DNA of 64,000 nt from Streptomyces sp. CGMCC 4.7035 (GTDB lineage: Bacteria; Actinomycetota; Actinomycetes; Streptomycetales; Streptomycetaceae), in NCBI RefSeq assembly GCF_031583065.1, contig NZ_CP134053.1:6613001-6677000 (forward strand), in the 5' to 3' direction. Shown here in pieces: positions 16,435 through 24,406 of the stretch (positions are counted from its first letter, which is position 1; every line of letters starts with the position of its first letter). The position numbers and the translations under genes were made by a program. The notes beneath the pieces are model-generated. The model saw nothing but the letters and a program-made list of their open reading frames with translations. It made no database searches and was not told where the DNA came from.

Positions 16435-17316
16435 TCACTCCTTCTGCACGATCTGCACGTCCAGCTCGATCTCGATGCTCGGCCCGACCACCGCGATCCC
16501 CCGCGCGAGCATCGTCTGCCAGCTCACCGTGAAGTCCTCGCGGTGCAACTCGGTGGTGGCCCGGCAGGCCGCCCGCACCTCGCCCTCCATGCCATTGCCC
16601 AGGCCCAGATACTCGGTGTCGAGCGTGATCGTCCGCGTCACCCCGTGCAGGGTCAGCCCTCCGGTCACCGCCCAGCGCGTACCGCCCTTGTGCACGAACC
16701 GTTCGCTGTAGAACTCCAGCGTCGGGAAGCGCTCCACGTCCAGGAAGTCCGCCGACCTCAGATGGTCGTCACGCAGCGCGACGTTGGTGTCGATGGAGGC
16801 CGCGTCGATCACCACGTGCATCGCGGACCGTTCCATCGGGATGCCGATCCGGACGGCCCCCGCGAAGCTGTTGAACCGCCCGTGGATCCGGGCCAGCCCG
16901 ATGTGCCGCGCGGTGAACCCGATCGAGGAATGCGTCGGCTCGATCTCCCAGTCGCCGGCCCGCGGCAGCTCCGGCAGCTGCGCGACCTCAAGCATCACAT
17001 CGCCCAGTGAGGCCAGGGAGTTCTCCTCGACGACGGTGCTCGTCAGGTACGGCGTATATCCGTCGGCCGACACCGTCAGCCGGTACTCCCCCACCGGCAC
17101 GGTCGCCACGAACGACCCGAACGGGTCCGTGCCACCGCTCACCACCTTGCGCCCCATGGCGTCGCTGACCGCAAACGCGGCGTGCGCCACCGGCTCGTTG
17201 ACCGGATCGAGCACACGGCAGCTGAGCACTCCGGCACGGGGCGGCGTCTGTATCTCCGCGAGGGGGCCGGCGCTCTGCACCCGATTCGTGCGGTTCTCCC
17301 ACCAACGGCCTATCAT
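16435..17316 (-). CDS. YceI-family lipid-binding protein with N-terminal carboxypeptidase-regulatory-like domain
   Basis: The 293-residue protein has two parts. The first (about residues 30-110) is a transthyretin-like beta-sandwich of the carboxypeptidase-regulatory type (SFVATVPVGEYRLTVSADGY followed by TPYL). The second (about 120-290) is a YceI domain, a lipocalin-like barrel that binds polyisoprenoids: WEIEPTHSSIGFTARHIGLA, MHVVIDAASIDTN, RSADFLDVERFPTLEFYS and LTLHGVTRTITLD. No signal peptide is seen, so it may be cytoplasmic. ATG 17316 was chosen because AAAGGTG lies four bases upstream. Domain fusion of this type occurs in actinobacteria; a role in isoprenoid handling is inference. 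Confidence 0.87.
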   Translation of the reverse strand: MIGRWWENRTNRVQSAGPLAEIQTPPRAGVLSCRVLDPVNEPVAHAAFAVSDAMGRKVVSGGTDPFGSFVATVPVGEYRLTVSADGYTPYLTSTVVEENSLASLGDVMLEVAQLPELPRAGDWEIEPTHSSIGFTARHIGLARIHGRFNSFAGAVRIGIPMERSAMHVVIDAASIDTNVALRDDHLRSADFLDVERFPTLEFYSERFVHKGGTRWAVTGGLTLHGVTRTITLDTEYLGLGNGMEGEVRAACRATTELHREDFTVSWQTMLARGIAVVGPSIEIELDVQIVQKE

Positions 17317-17445
17317 CTTGCACCTTTGCATGCCGCAATACACCAGTTTCCAAGATCCATTCGATCACTGGCGGGGCTTTCAAGGCAACACGGGACCTTG
17401 TCGCAGGAATCGGCACAGGAGACGCACAAGCAACCCCAAGGGGTC

Positions 17446-18279
17446 TTACGGACCGGTCGTTCGCACCGTCGGCACCCGGTCCAGCTCGATCCCGAACCGC
17501 TCCCGGTACATCCCCAGCACCTCCTCGTCGCTCGCCAGATCCGACACCTCCTTCCTGCCGTCCGGGCCCGTCACCGTGAGACGGCTGCCGCTGAGCGTGA
17601 TCCGCCCTCCGTCCTCCGTGACCCGCGAGCACACCAGCGACCGCACGAAGTGCGAGGCCGGTGACGTGCTGTTCCACCAGGCCCCGATCACAAAGTCGCC
17701 GAGCACCCGCGGCCGCACCTCCAGCCGGTACCGCGGCGTGCCGTCCCGCAGCACCTCGAGGTCGTCGAAGTGCGCCGAATCCCCGCCTCCGCGCACCCCC
17801 GCCGCATCCGCCCCGGCCTCGACCACCCGGAACACACCAGCCGGGTCCACCTGCTCACCCCGCGCCCCGAACGCCAGCGGATAGTGACTGTGCGCCCCGA
17901 AGCCGACGTCAACCAGCCAGTCGCCCCCGTCCACCGTCCGCACCCGCAGCGCGAGGTGGTCGTACGGCACCCCGAGCCGCCCCTCCGCCCCGTACACCCG
18001 CGCGGCGAGCAGTGTGACGTCGAAGCCGAGCGCCTTCAGCAACGCCCCGAACGCCCCATTGAGTTCGTAGCAGAAGCCACCCCTGTGCGCCCCGACGATC
18101 TTGTCGAGCAGCCGCTTCTCCTCCAGCACGATCTCCTCGCCGAGGTGGATCGACAGATTCTCGAACGGGACCGTCCGCAGATGACGCAGATGCAGCTCGC
18201 GCAGCACATCGATGGTGGGCCAAGCAGGGTGCTCGGCCCCGATCCTGCGGAGATAGGCCTCGACCTGTGCGGAATTCAT
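17446..18279 (-). CDS. nat: Arylamine N-acetyltransferase
   Basis: The 277-residue enzyme transfers acetyl from acetyl-CoA to aromatic amines or hydrazines. The catalytic triad is visible: Cys in AHRGGFCYELNGAFG, His in VPYDHLALRV and Asp in WLVDVGFGAHS. TVPFENLSIHLGEEI is also a family signature. ATG 18279 is preceded by TGAGGTC. It begins five bases after the comEC stop on the same strand, so translation is probably coupled to comEC; no functional connection is evident. Length matches the family (about 270-285). Confidence 0.94.
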   Translation of the reverse strand: MNSAQVEAYLRRIGAEHPAWPTIDVLRELHLRHLRTVPFENLSIHLGEEIVLEEKRLLDKIVGAHRGGFCYELNGAFGALLKALGFDVTLLAARVYGAEGRLGVPYDHLALRVRTVDGGDWLVDVGFGAHSHYPLAFGARGEQVDPAGVFRVVEAGADAAGVRGGGDSAHFDDLEVLRDGTPRYRLEVRPRVLGDFVIGAWWNSTSPASHFVRSLVCSRVTEDGGRITLSGSRLTVTGPDGRKEVSDLASDEEVLGMYRERFGIELDRVPTVRTTGP

Positions 18280-18283
18280 GACC

Positions 18284-20971
18284 TCAGTCTCTCGCCACAC
18301 TCAGCTCCTTGCCCGCACCGACGACAGCGATCGCCCCGTCCTCGTCCGTACGCAGCACGAGCGCGCCCTCGTCCCGCAACACCGAAACCGTGCTCGGCGC
18401 CGGATGACCGTACGGGTTGTCCCTGCCGACTGAGATCAGCGCGAGCCGCGGTGCCACCCTCCGTATGAGCCCCGGATCCTGGTACGCCGACCCGTGATGG
18501 GCGACCTTGAGGACGTCCACCGGGCCCAGCCCGGCGCCCTCCGGTGACCTCAACAACGCCTGCTGGGCCGGTGGTTCGAGATCGCCGAGCAGCAGCAGGG
18601 TGAGCCCCGCCGACCGCGCGAGCAGGGCAACGCTCGCGTCGTTCGGACCGTCCGGAAACGGGGCCGGGTCCAATGGGGGTACCTCGCCGCCGGAGCGAAG
18701 CCGAAAGCTTGGGGGAGGCCACAGCACCCGCCAGTCGAGCGCCCCGGTGCGACGGCGCTCCCCGGCCACGGCGCGCGTCACCGGAATGTGCCGGGCGGCT
18801 GCCACAGCGCGCACAAAGGCGGCCTGCTCCGGTGGCTCTTCGAACCCGGTGGTCTCGATCGCCCCCACCGACCGTCCGCGCAGCACTCCGGGCAGCCCCG
18901 CCACATGGTCGGCGTGGAAGTGGGTCAGCACGAGCAGCGGGATGCGGGTGACGCCGAGCGCGCTCAGACACCGATCGGCCAGCGCCGGGTCGGGACCGGC
19001 GTCCACGACCACAGCGGTGCCGTCGCCCGCCGCGAGCGCGGTCGCGTCCCCCTGGCCCACGTCGCACATGGCGAACCGCCAGCCGGGCGGCGGCCACCCG
19101 GTGATCACTCTGGTCAGGGGCGGCGGCCGTACCACCACGAGCAGCAGCACCACGGCACAGACGGCGGCCGGCCAGGGGTGTCCCAGGAGCCTCCGGCCGA
19201 CGAGCACGACGACCGCCGTCACGGCCGCGAGCAGCAGCGCCCCCGTCCAGCTGCCCGGCCAGTCCACTGCCCCGCCCGGCAGCGACGCCCCGATGCGCGC
19301 GATGCCGGCGATCCACCCGGCCGGCCAACTCGCGCACCAGGCCAGCCCCTTTGCCACCGACAGCGCCACCGGCGCGACCGCCAGCGTGGCGAACCCCAGC
19401 ACCGTCGCCGGCGCCACCGCGAACTCCGCGAGCAGGTTGCACGGCACCGCGACCAGGCTCACCCGCGCCGACAGCACCGCGACGACCGGTGCGCACAGCG
19501 CCTGCGCGGCGGCCGCGGCGGCCAGTGCCTCGGCCAGCCGTGGCGGCACACGGCGCCGCCGCAGTGCCGCACTCCAGCGCGGGGCCACGGTGAGCAGGGC
19601 ACCGGTCGCCAGGACGGAGAGCAGGAAGCCGTACCCCCGGGCGAGCCAGGGGTCGTAGAGCACCAGCAGCAGGACGGCCGTGGCCAGTGCGGGAATCAGG
19701 GATCTGCGGCGCCCGGTCGCGAGGGCGAGCAGAGCGATCGCTCCGCAGGCCGCGGCCCGCAGGACACTCGGATCCGGTCGGCACACGACCACGAACCCGA
19801 GCGTGAGCGCGCCGCCGAGCAGCGCGGTTCCGCGCAGCGGGATCCCGAGCCGGGGCGCGAGGCCTCTACGTTCGACGCGCTGCGCCAGACCGGCCGGGCC
19901 GAGGAAGAGGGCCAGCAGGATCGTGAAGTTGCCCCCGCTGACGGCGAGGAGATGAGCGAGGTCCGTCTCCTTGAAAGCGTCGTCCAGCTCGGGTGTGACC
20001 CGCGAGGTGTCCCCGACGACCAGGCCCGGAAGCAGCGCCCGCGCATCCGGATCGAGCCCGGCGGTCGCCTCCCGCAGCCCGGCGCGCAACCGCCCCGCCC
20101 ACCGCTGCGGTCCGGACGGATCACCCACCACCTCCGGCGGTCCCCCACCGCGTACACGCACCACCGCGGCGACGCGATCACCCCCGGTCAGCGGGGGCGC
20201 CAACCGCGCGGCCACCCGCACCCTGGTGGAGGGCAGCAAGGTCGACCAGGACGATTGCCCGGACCCCTCCACGACGCTCGTCGAGCCGCTCTTCGTCGCC
20301 CGGGAGCGCACGTCCACGATCACCAGTACCGGCGCCCGTGTCGTCACCGCACTCCCGTCCGCCTTCGCCAGACGCCGGACCTCCCCGTCGAGCAGCAAGG
20401 CCGTCGGCGTCGCGTGATCGCCCTTGATCCTGGGCCGGGTGAACCGTGGGTCGGAGGTGACCTCGACCTCCGCGACCACCTCGGCGTGCTGACGTGCGAG
20501 GGCCGGAACGGGCCCCCGCCGCAGATCCGCGCCGTGAAGCCCGGCGGAAACCCCGGCCGCCGCGACACAGAGCAGCACGGCGGCGACGGACACCTTCGAC
20601 CACGGGCCCCATGGCCGGCGCCCGCCCTCTCCATCACCGCGCACCCCGGCCCGCCTAGCCGCCAACAGCCCACCGGCCGCCACCAGGCAGACGACCACCA
20701 CACCGGCGACCCACCCGGCCGGGGCACCCAGAGCCCACACGGCCGTCGCCCAGGCAGCGAGCGCGGGCGGCACCAGCCGCAGGTCCGTCGGCCCCTCCTG
20801 CCGGGGGTGCGGATCTCCCAGCCGGCTGGGGGTGGTGACGCGCTGGGCCGGCGAATCGAGGGTGTCCCGCGAAGCCGCGCGGCCGGCACCCGCAGGGCGC
20901 GGGGCGTCGGCCCGTGCGCCTCGCAACGGCGCCTCCGGCCCGCCTGTGCGGCGTTCCCTGGGCGCCGTCAT
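18284..20971 (-). CDS. comEC: ComEC/Rec2-family DNA-uptake channel with MBL domain
   Basis: The 895-residue membrane protein has the Competence domain and a C-terminal metallo-beta-lactamase-like domain. Several hydrophobic helices run from about residue 70 and again from about 380 to 660. Family motifs include LLPGLVVGDTSRVTPELDDA and LAHLLAVSGGNFTILLALFL. The MBL part begins MCDVGQGDATALAAGDGTAV and has LTHFHADHVAGLPG (HxHxDH) and KVAHHGSAYQD. ATG 20971 overlaps the comEA stop as ATGA. Streptomyces are not known to be naturally competent, so its physiological role is open. A dispersed repeat at 18674-18718 is read in frame within the MBL domain, encoding PPPSFRLRSGGEVPP. Confidence 0.93.
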   Translation of the reverse strand: MTAPRERRTGGPEAPLRGARADAPRPAGAGRAASRDTLDSPAQRVTTPSRLGDPHPRQEGPTDLRLVPPALAAWATAVWALGAPAGWVAGVVVVCLVAAGGLLAARRAGVRGDGEGGRRPWGPWSKVSVAAVLLCVAAAGVSAGLHGADLRRGPVPALARQHAEVVAEVEVTSDPRFTRPRIKGDHATPTALLLDGEVRRLAKADGSAVTTRAPVLVIVDVRSRATKSGSTSVVEGSGQSSWSTLLPSTRVRVAARLAPPLTGGDRVAAVVRVRGGGPPEVVGDPSGPQRWAGRLRAGLREATAGLDPDARALLPGLVVGDTSRVTPELDDAFKETDLAHLLAVSGGNFTILLALFLGPAGLAQRVERRGLAPRLGIPLRGTALLGGALTLGFVVVCRPDPSVLRAAACGAIALLALATGRRRSLIPALATAVLLLVLYDPWLARGYGFLLSVLATGALLTVAPRWSAALRRRRVPPRLAEALAAAAAAQALCAPVVAVLSARVSLVAVPCNLLAEFAVAPATVLGFATLAVAPVALSVAKGLAWCASWPAGWIAGIARIGASLPGGAVDWPGSWTGALLLAAVTAVVVLVGRRLLGHPWPAAVCAVVLLLVVVRPPPLTRVITGWPPPGWRFAMCDVGQGDATALAAGDGTAVVVDAGPDPALADRCLSALGVTRIPLLVLTHFHADHVAGLPGVLRGRSVGAIETTGFEEPPEQAAFVRAVAAARHIPVTRAVAGERRRTGALDWRVLWPPPSFRLRSGGEVPPLDPAPFPDGPNDASVALLARSAGLTLLLLGDLEPPAQQALLRSPEGAGLGPVDVLKVAHHGSAYQDPGLIRRVAPRLALISVGRDNPYGHPAPSTVSVLRDEGALVLRTDEDGAIAVVGAGKELSVARD
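18674..18718. repeat. Dispersed repeat variant inside comEC
   Basis: TGGGGGTACC opens and AAGCTTGGGGGAGG closes a 45-bp element whose ends match the elements at 2076, 15961 and 55728, with a different, palindrome-like centre (CCGCCGGAGCGAAGCCG). It lies wholly within the comEC reading frame and adds about 15 residues between WRVLWP and LDPAPFPDGPNDASV without shifting the frame. Confidence 0.7.
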
Positions 20972-22401
20972 GGCCGTACGAGTTTCCGTAGGTCGGCGAA
21001 GCGGCGTTCGCCGATGCCGTTGACCTCGCGGAGCTCGTCGACCGAGCGGAATCCGCCGTGCTGGGAGCGGTAGTCCACGATGTGCTGGGCCAGGACGGGA
21101 CCCACGCCCGGCAGCGCGTCGAGCTGGTCCACGGTCGCCGTGCTGAGCGAGACCGGGGTGGCGGGGGCCGAACCGACCGCGGATCCGCCGGGGGCCGAGC
21201 CGGCCGGGACGGTGCCCGTCACGAGCGCTGGGCCGCCGACCACGATCTGTTCGCCATCCACCAGGAGGCGGGCGCGGTTCAGGCCGTCGGTGTTGGTGCC
21301 CGGGCGCACTCCGCCCGCGGCCCGCAGGGCGTCCGCTACCCGGGACCCGGTCGGCAGCTTCAACAGCCCGGGCCTGCGGACCTTGCCCCCGACGTCCACG
21401 ACGACCGCGACGCCTGTCCCCGCCCCCGGCCCGTCCCCCGACCCCGGCCCGTCCCCCGACCCCGGCCCGTCCGCCGGCCGCGATCCGGCCGAAGCCCCCG
21501 GCTCCGCCGACCGTTGGGCTCCCCGCGCGCCCATGGCCCCGTACGGCGCCGCCGCGCGCACGACCTCGGGTGCCCGCACCTGCTGCGTCCGGCCGGCCCA
21601 GAAGTGCTGTGCGGCGACGACCGCGGCCACGACGAGCAGCACGCTCAGCGCGGTCACGCTCTTCCGCTCCAGCCCGCACCTCGACTGCAGCCACAGCGGC
21701 ATCCGCTCGCGCACGGCCGGCGCAACCCGCTCCCGCCAGCCACCGCCCGTCGCCCCGGGAGAGGGGGCGAGGACCCCGCCGCTCCCGGGCGCGGGATCCG
21801 CCGCTTCGAGCGGGGTCAGCGGAACCGGCTCGAATCGGGCCTGCCCGCGCAGCAGACCGAACCCGCTGCCCGCCGTCGTACTCGCCCGCGGCTCCCCCAT
21901 ATCCCAGTGCGCCCGAAGTGCCCCCACATTCCGTCCCGCCCACGGCTCTGCTCCACGCCGGTCCGGCCATGGCTCTGCTCCATGCCGTTCCGGCCATGGC
22001 TCTGCCGCATCCCGGTCCGCCCGTGGTCCCCCGATGTCCCGCTTCGTCCGCGCTTCCCCCGCTTCCCGGTCCGCCCGCGCTTCCCTGACATCTCGGTCCG
22101 CCCGCGTTTCCCTGACATCTCGATCCGCCACCGGTCCCCCGACACCCTGGTCCGCCGCCGGTCCCCCAACATCCCGGTCCGCCCCCGGCGACCCGTTCCC
22201 CAACTCGCGCCGCTCCTTCGCTCCTTCCGCGAAGAGTGCCTGCGCGCGCAGGCGCAGTGCATCGGCGGCCGGCGCCCGGTGGTGTCGCGGGACGCGGCCC
22301 CGCGAGTGCCGCAGGCGGTGGCGTGTGCGGCCGTCGGAGCCCGGACCGCGGCCCGGACCGCTCGTAAGAGTCGCTGTGCGTGAACGTGATCGAAGTGCCA
22401 T
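20968..22401 (-). CDS. comEA: ComEA-family helix-hairpin-helix DNA-binding protein with long repeat-rich N-terminus
   Basis: The 477-residue protein ends in a classic ComEA double helix-hairpin-helix domain (ATVDQLDALPGVGPVLAQHI, then DELREVNGIGERRFADLRKL) that binds DNA. An SLBB-like domain precedes it (VVVDVGGKVRRPGLLKLPTG). One membrane helix (ALSVLLVVAAVVAAQHFW, about residues 250-266) anchors the protein. The cytoplasmic N-terminus contains eleven 9-residue tandem repeats (about residues 74-172), far longer than in usual ComEA. ATG 22401 was chosen; a TTG six codons earlier is an alternative. It overlaps comEC by 4 bp, so DNA binding and channel are produced together. Confidence 0.92.
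   Translation of the reverse strand: MALRSRSRTATLTSGPGRGPGSDGRTRHRLRHSRGRVPRHHRAPAADALRLRAQALFAEGAKERRELGNGSPGADRDVGGPAADQGVGGPVADRDVRETRADRDVREARADREAGEARTKRDIGGPRADRDAAEPWPERHGAEPWPDRRGAEPWAGRNVGALRAHWDMGEPRASTTAGSGFGLLRGQARFEPVPLTPLEAADPAPGSGGVLAPSPGATGGGWRERVAPAVRERMPLWLQSRCGLERKSVTALSVLLVVAAVVAAQHFWAGRTQQVRAPEVVRAAAPYGAMGARGAQRSAEPGASAGSRPADGPGSGDGPGSGDGPGAGTGVAVVVDVGGKVRRPGLLKLPTGSRVADALRAAGGVRPGTNTDGLNRARLLVDGEQIVVGGPALVTGTVPAGSAPGGSAVGSAPATPVSLSTATVDQLDALPGVGPVLAQHIVDYRSQHGGFRSVDELREVNGIGERRFADLRKLVRP
21886..22182 (-). repeat. Eleven 27-bp tandem repeats within comEA
   Basis: Translated on the minus strand the repeats read ADRDVGGPA, ADQGVGGPV, ADRDVRETR, ADRDVREAR, ADREAGEAR, TKRDIGGPR, ADRDAAEPW, PERHGAEPW, PDRRGAEPW, AGRNVGALR, AHWDMGEPR. 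The nine-residue period is exact over eleven units, with a consensus A-D-R-D-x-G-E-P-R. The repeats drift progressively, and three neighbouring units share EPW, indicating stepwise local duplication. Confidence 0.85.
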
Positions 22402-22545
22402 GCGCCGAGGATCGGGCAAACCGCCGACCTCGCGATGATCTTGGTCAATTCCCGGGGATTACTACCCAGTTGTGGAAAACTCCGTCACCCACACGAATCC
22501 CGGCCACAACTCCCGGCCGCACAGGCAAGCATCGGCATCACGCCG

Positions 22546-23391
22546 TCATCGCGGTGAGACCACGGCTCCCAGCAGCCCGGGGCCCGTGTGCGCCCCGATC
22601 ACCGCCCCGACCTCGCTCACATGCAGATCGGCCAGCCCCGGAACCCGTGCGCGCAGGCGGTCCGCGAGGGCGGACGCCCGTTCGGGGGCGGCGAGATGGT
22701 GGACAGCGATGTCGACCTGCCCGCTGCCCGCGCGCTCGGCCACGATCTCCTCCAGGCGGGCGATCGCCTTGGACGCCGTACGCACCTTCTCCAGCAGCTC
22801 GATACGGCCGTCGTCCAATTGCAGCAGCGGCTTCACGGCCAGCGCCGAGCCGAGCAGCGCCTGCGCGGCGCCGATCCGGCCGCCTCGCCGCAGATAGTCG
22901 AGGGTGTCGACGTAGAAGTACGCGGAGGTGCCCGCGGCCCGCTTCTCCGCCGCGGTGACCGCCTCGTCCGCCGTGCCGTCCGCTCCCGCGGCCTCCGCAG
23001 CGGCCAACGCGCAGAAGCCGAGGGCCATCGCGACCATCCCGGTGTCGACGACGCGCACCGGGACCGGGGCCTCCCGTCCGGCGAGCACCGCGGCGTCGTA
23101 CGTACCCGAGAACTCGGAGGACAGGTGCAGCGAGACGATGTCGGTCGCGCCCGCCTCCGCGACCTTGCGGTAGGTCTCGGCGAAGAGTTCGGGGCTGGGC
23201 CGGGACGTGGTGACGGGCCGTCGCTTCTGCAGTGCCTGGGCGAGGGAGCGGGCCGAGATCTCGGTGCCCTCTTCGAGCGCCTGGTCGCCCAGGACCACGG
23301 TCAGCGGCACCACGGTGATGCCGTGGCGCTCCATCGTCCGCGGCGGCAGGTAGGCCGTTGAATCGGTGACGATCGCGACATGGCGGGACAT
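22546..23391 (-). CDS. DegV-family fatty-acid-binding protein
   Basis: The 281-residue protein starts MSRHVAIVTDSTAYLPPRTM, the DegV signature. It continues VTTSRPSPELFAETYRKV, IVSLHLSSEFSGTYDAAVLA and YLRRGGRIGAAQALLGSALA, followed by VKPLLQL. DegV (FakB-like) proteins hold a single fatty acid for presentation to a kinase (FakA) or for transport. No kinase gene is beside it. The ATG at 23391 has TAACCT seven bases upstream and no ribosome site, so a leaderless transcript is likely. Length matches the family. Confidence 0.92.
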   Translation of the reverse strand: MSRHVAIVTDSTAYLPPRTMERHGITVVPLTVVLGDQALEEGTEISARSLAQALQKRRPVTTSRPSPELFAETYRKVAEAGATDIVSLHLSSEFSGTYDAAVLAGREAPVPVRVVDTGMVAMALGFCALAAAEAAGADGTADEAVTAAEKRAAGTSAYFYVDTLDYLRRGGRIGAAQALLGSALAVKPLLQLDDGRIELLEKVRTASKAIARLEEIVAERAGSGQVDIAVHHLAAPERASALADRLRARVPGLADLHVSEVGAVIGAHTGPGLLGAVVSPR

Positions 23392-23463
23392 GAGCTGGAG
23401 GTTACCTGCCGGAACGCGCGGGTGGCAGTCCGGCCCCACCCACCGGGGCGCACCTCGGCGGAA

Positions 23464-24201
23464 TCAGGTGGTGCTCTCGGGCCGGGGCTTGCGCTGCCAG
23501 GGGTACGCGGGCCGCTGTCCCGGCGGGGTGATGGCGGGCCTGGTCGGCTCCTGAGACGCGCGGGACTCGGGCGTCTCGGGCCGTGTCTGGCCGCCTGCGA
23601 CCGCGCCCTCGGGTGCCGGTGCCTGAGGCCAGGACGGGGCGGACGGTGTCGGCTGCTCCTTGGTCCAGTGGCGCAGTGCGCCCGCCTCCACGTCGATCTG
23701 GGCACTCAGCGTGTCCAGGTCGTCGTCCGCGAACCGGCGGGCCCTGTCGTGTGCCGCCCAGCGCAGCGAGTCCGCCGACTGCATGATCCGCTCCGTGCGC
23801 TCGCGCAGTTCGGGCAGCCGGGAGGCCAGCGCATTCCGGTCCGGCTCGGCCTCCAGGCGTTTGAGTTCGGCGTCCAGCTCCTGTCCGTGCGCGCTCAGCC
23901 GCTTGAACAGGCCCAGTGATTCCTTCAGCGACTCGTCCTCGGCGATGCCCGCGTACAGCGCGTCCTGTGTGGCGCGCATCGAGGTGCGCAGCTTGAGACG
24001 GAGCTGGGCGAGCTCACCCGCCGGGCCGGGCTGGGCGAAGGTCTTGGCGCGCAGCGTGGTGTCCTCGACCGTGCGGCGGGCCTGCGCGATCGTACGGTCC
24101 ACGCCGCGCTTGGCCGCGCCGATCGCCTTCACGGTCGCATAGACCCCGAGCACGACGCACAGCACGAACAGGAGCGCGACGACGGTCAAGAAGACTTCCA
24201 T
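23464..24201 (-). CDS. Membrane-anchored coiled-coil hypothetical protein
   Basis: The 245-residue protein begins with a membrane helix (MEVFLTVVALLFVLCVVLGV) and continues into a long charged helical region (about residues 25-175) rich in Arg, Glu, Ala and Leu, with heptad-like spacing such as ELDAELKRLEAEPDRNALAS. The C-terminal 60 residues are Pro/Gln-rich and probably disordered, ending in PWQRKPRPESTT. GAGGAGGA precedes ATG 24201. I recognise no named family; similar proteins occur in Streptomyces. The topology suggests an inner-membrane anchor with a cytoplasmic coiled coil. It lies 73 bp upstream of degV in the same direction and could be co-transcribed. Confidence 0.8.
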   Translation of the reverse strand: MEVFLTVVALLFVLCVVLGVYATVKAIGAAKRGVDRTIAQARRTVEDTTLRAKTFAQPGPAGELAQLRLKLRTSMRATQDALYAGIAEDESLKESLGLFKRLSAHGQELDAELKRLEAEPDRNALASRLPELRERTERIMQSADSLRWAAHDRARRFADDDLDTLSAQIDVEAGALRHWTKEQPTPSAPSWPQAPAPEGAVAGGQTRPETPESRASQEPTRPAITPPGQRPAYPWQRKPRPESTT

Positions 24202-24257
24202 GACGCTCCTCCTCAAGCCCGCGCAGGCGGCTGCTGCGCTCTTCCACGTTAAACGCA

Positions 24258-24300
24258 ACGGGCAGGTCCGGGGTTCCAGAAGGACCCCGAACCTGCCCGT
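24258..24300 (-). terminator. Strong hairpin downstream of leuS
   Basis: ACGGGCAGGT pairs perfectly with ACCTGCCCGT, and after one mismatch CGGGGT continues against ACCCCG, giving about 16 pairs around a TCCAGAAGG-type loop. It lies about 107 bp after the leuS stop and upstream of the membrane-anchored protein gene, so it should end leuS transcription. Confidence 0.8.
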
Positions 24301-24406
24301 AGGGGACTACCCCGACATCGGCGGCACCGGCCGGCCGAAGCCGGGTCCCGACCGCCGAACACGACGGAAGGCGACGCCCGCCGGCAAGGCCGGCGGGCGG
24401 CAGCCG

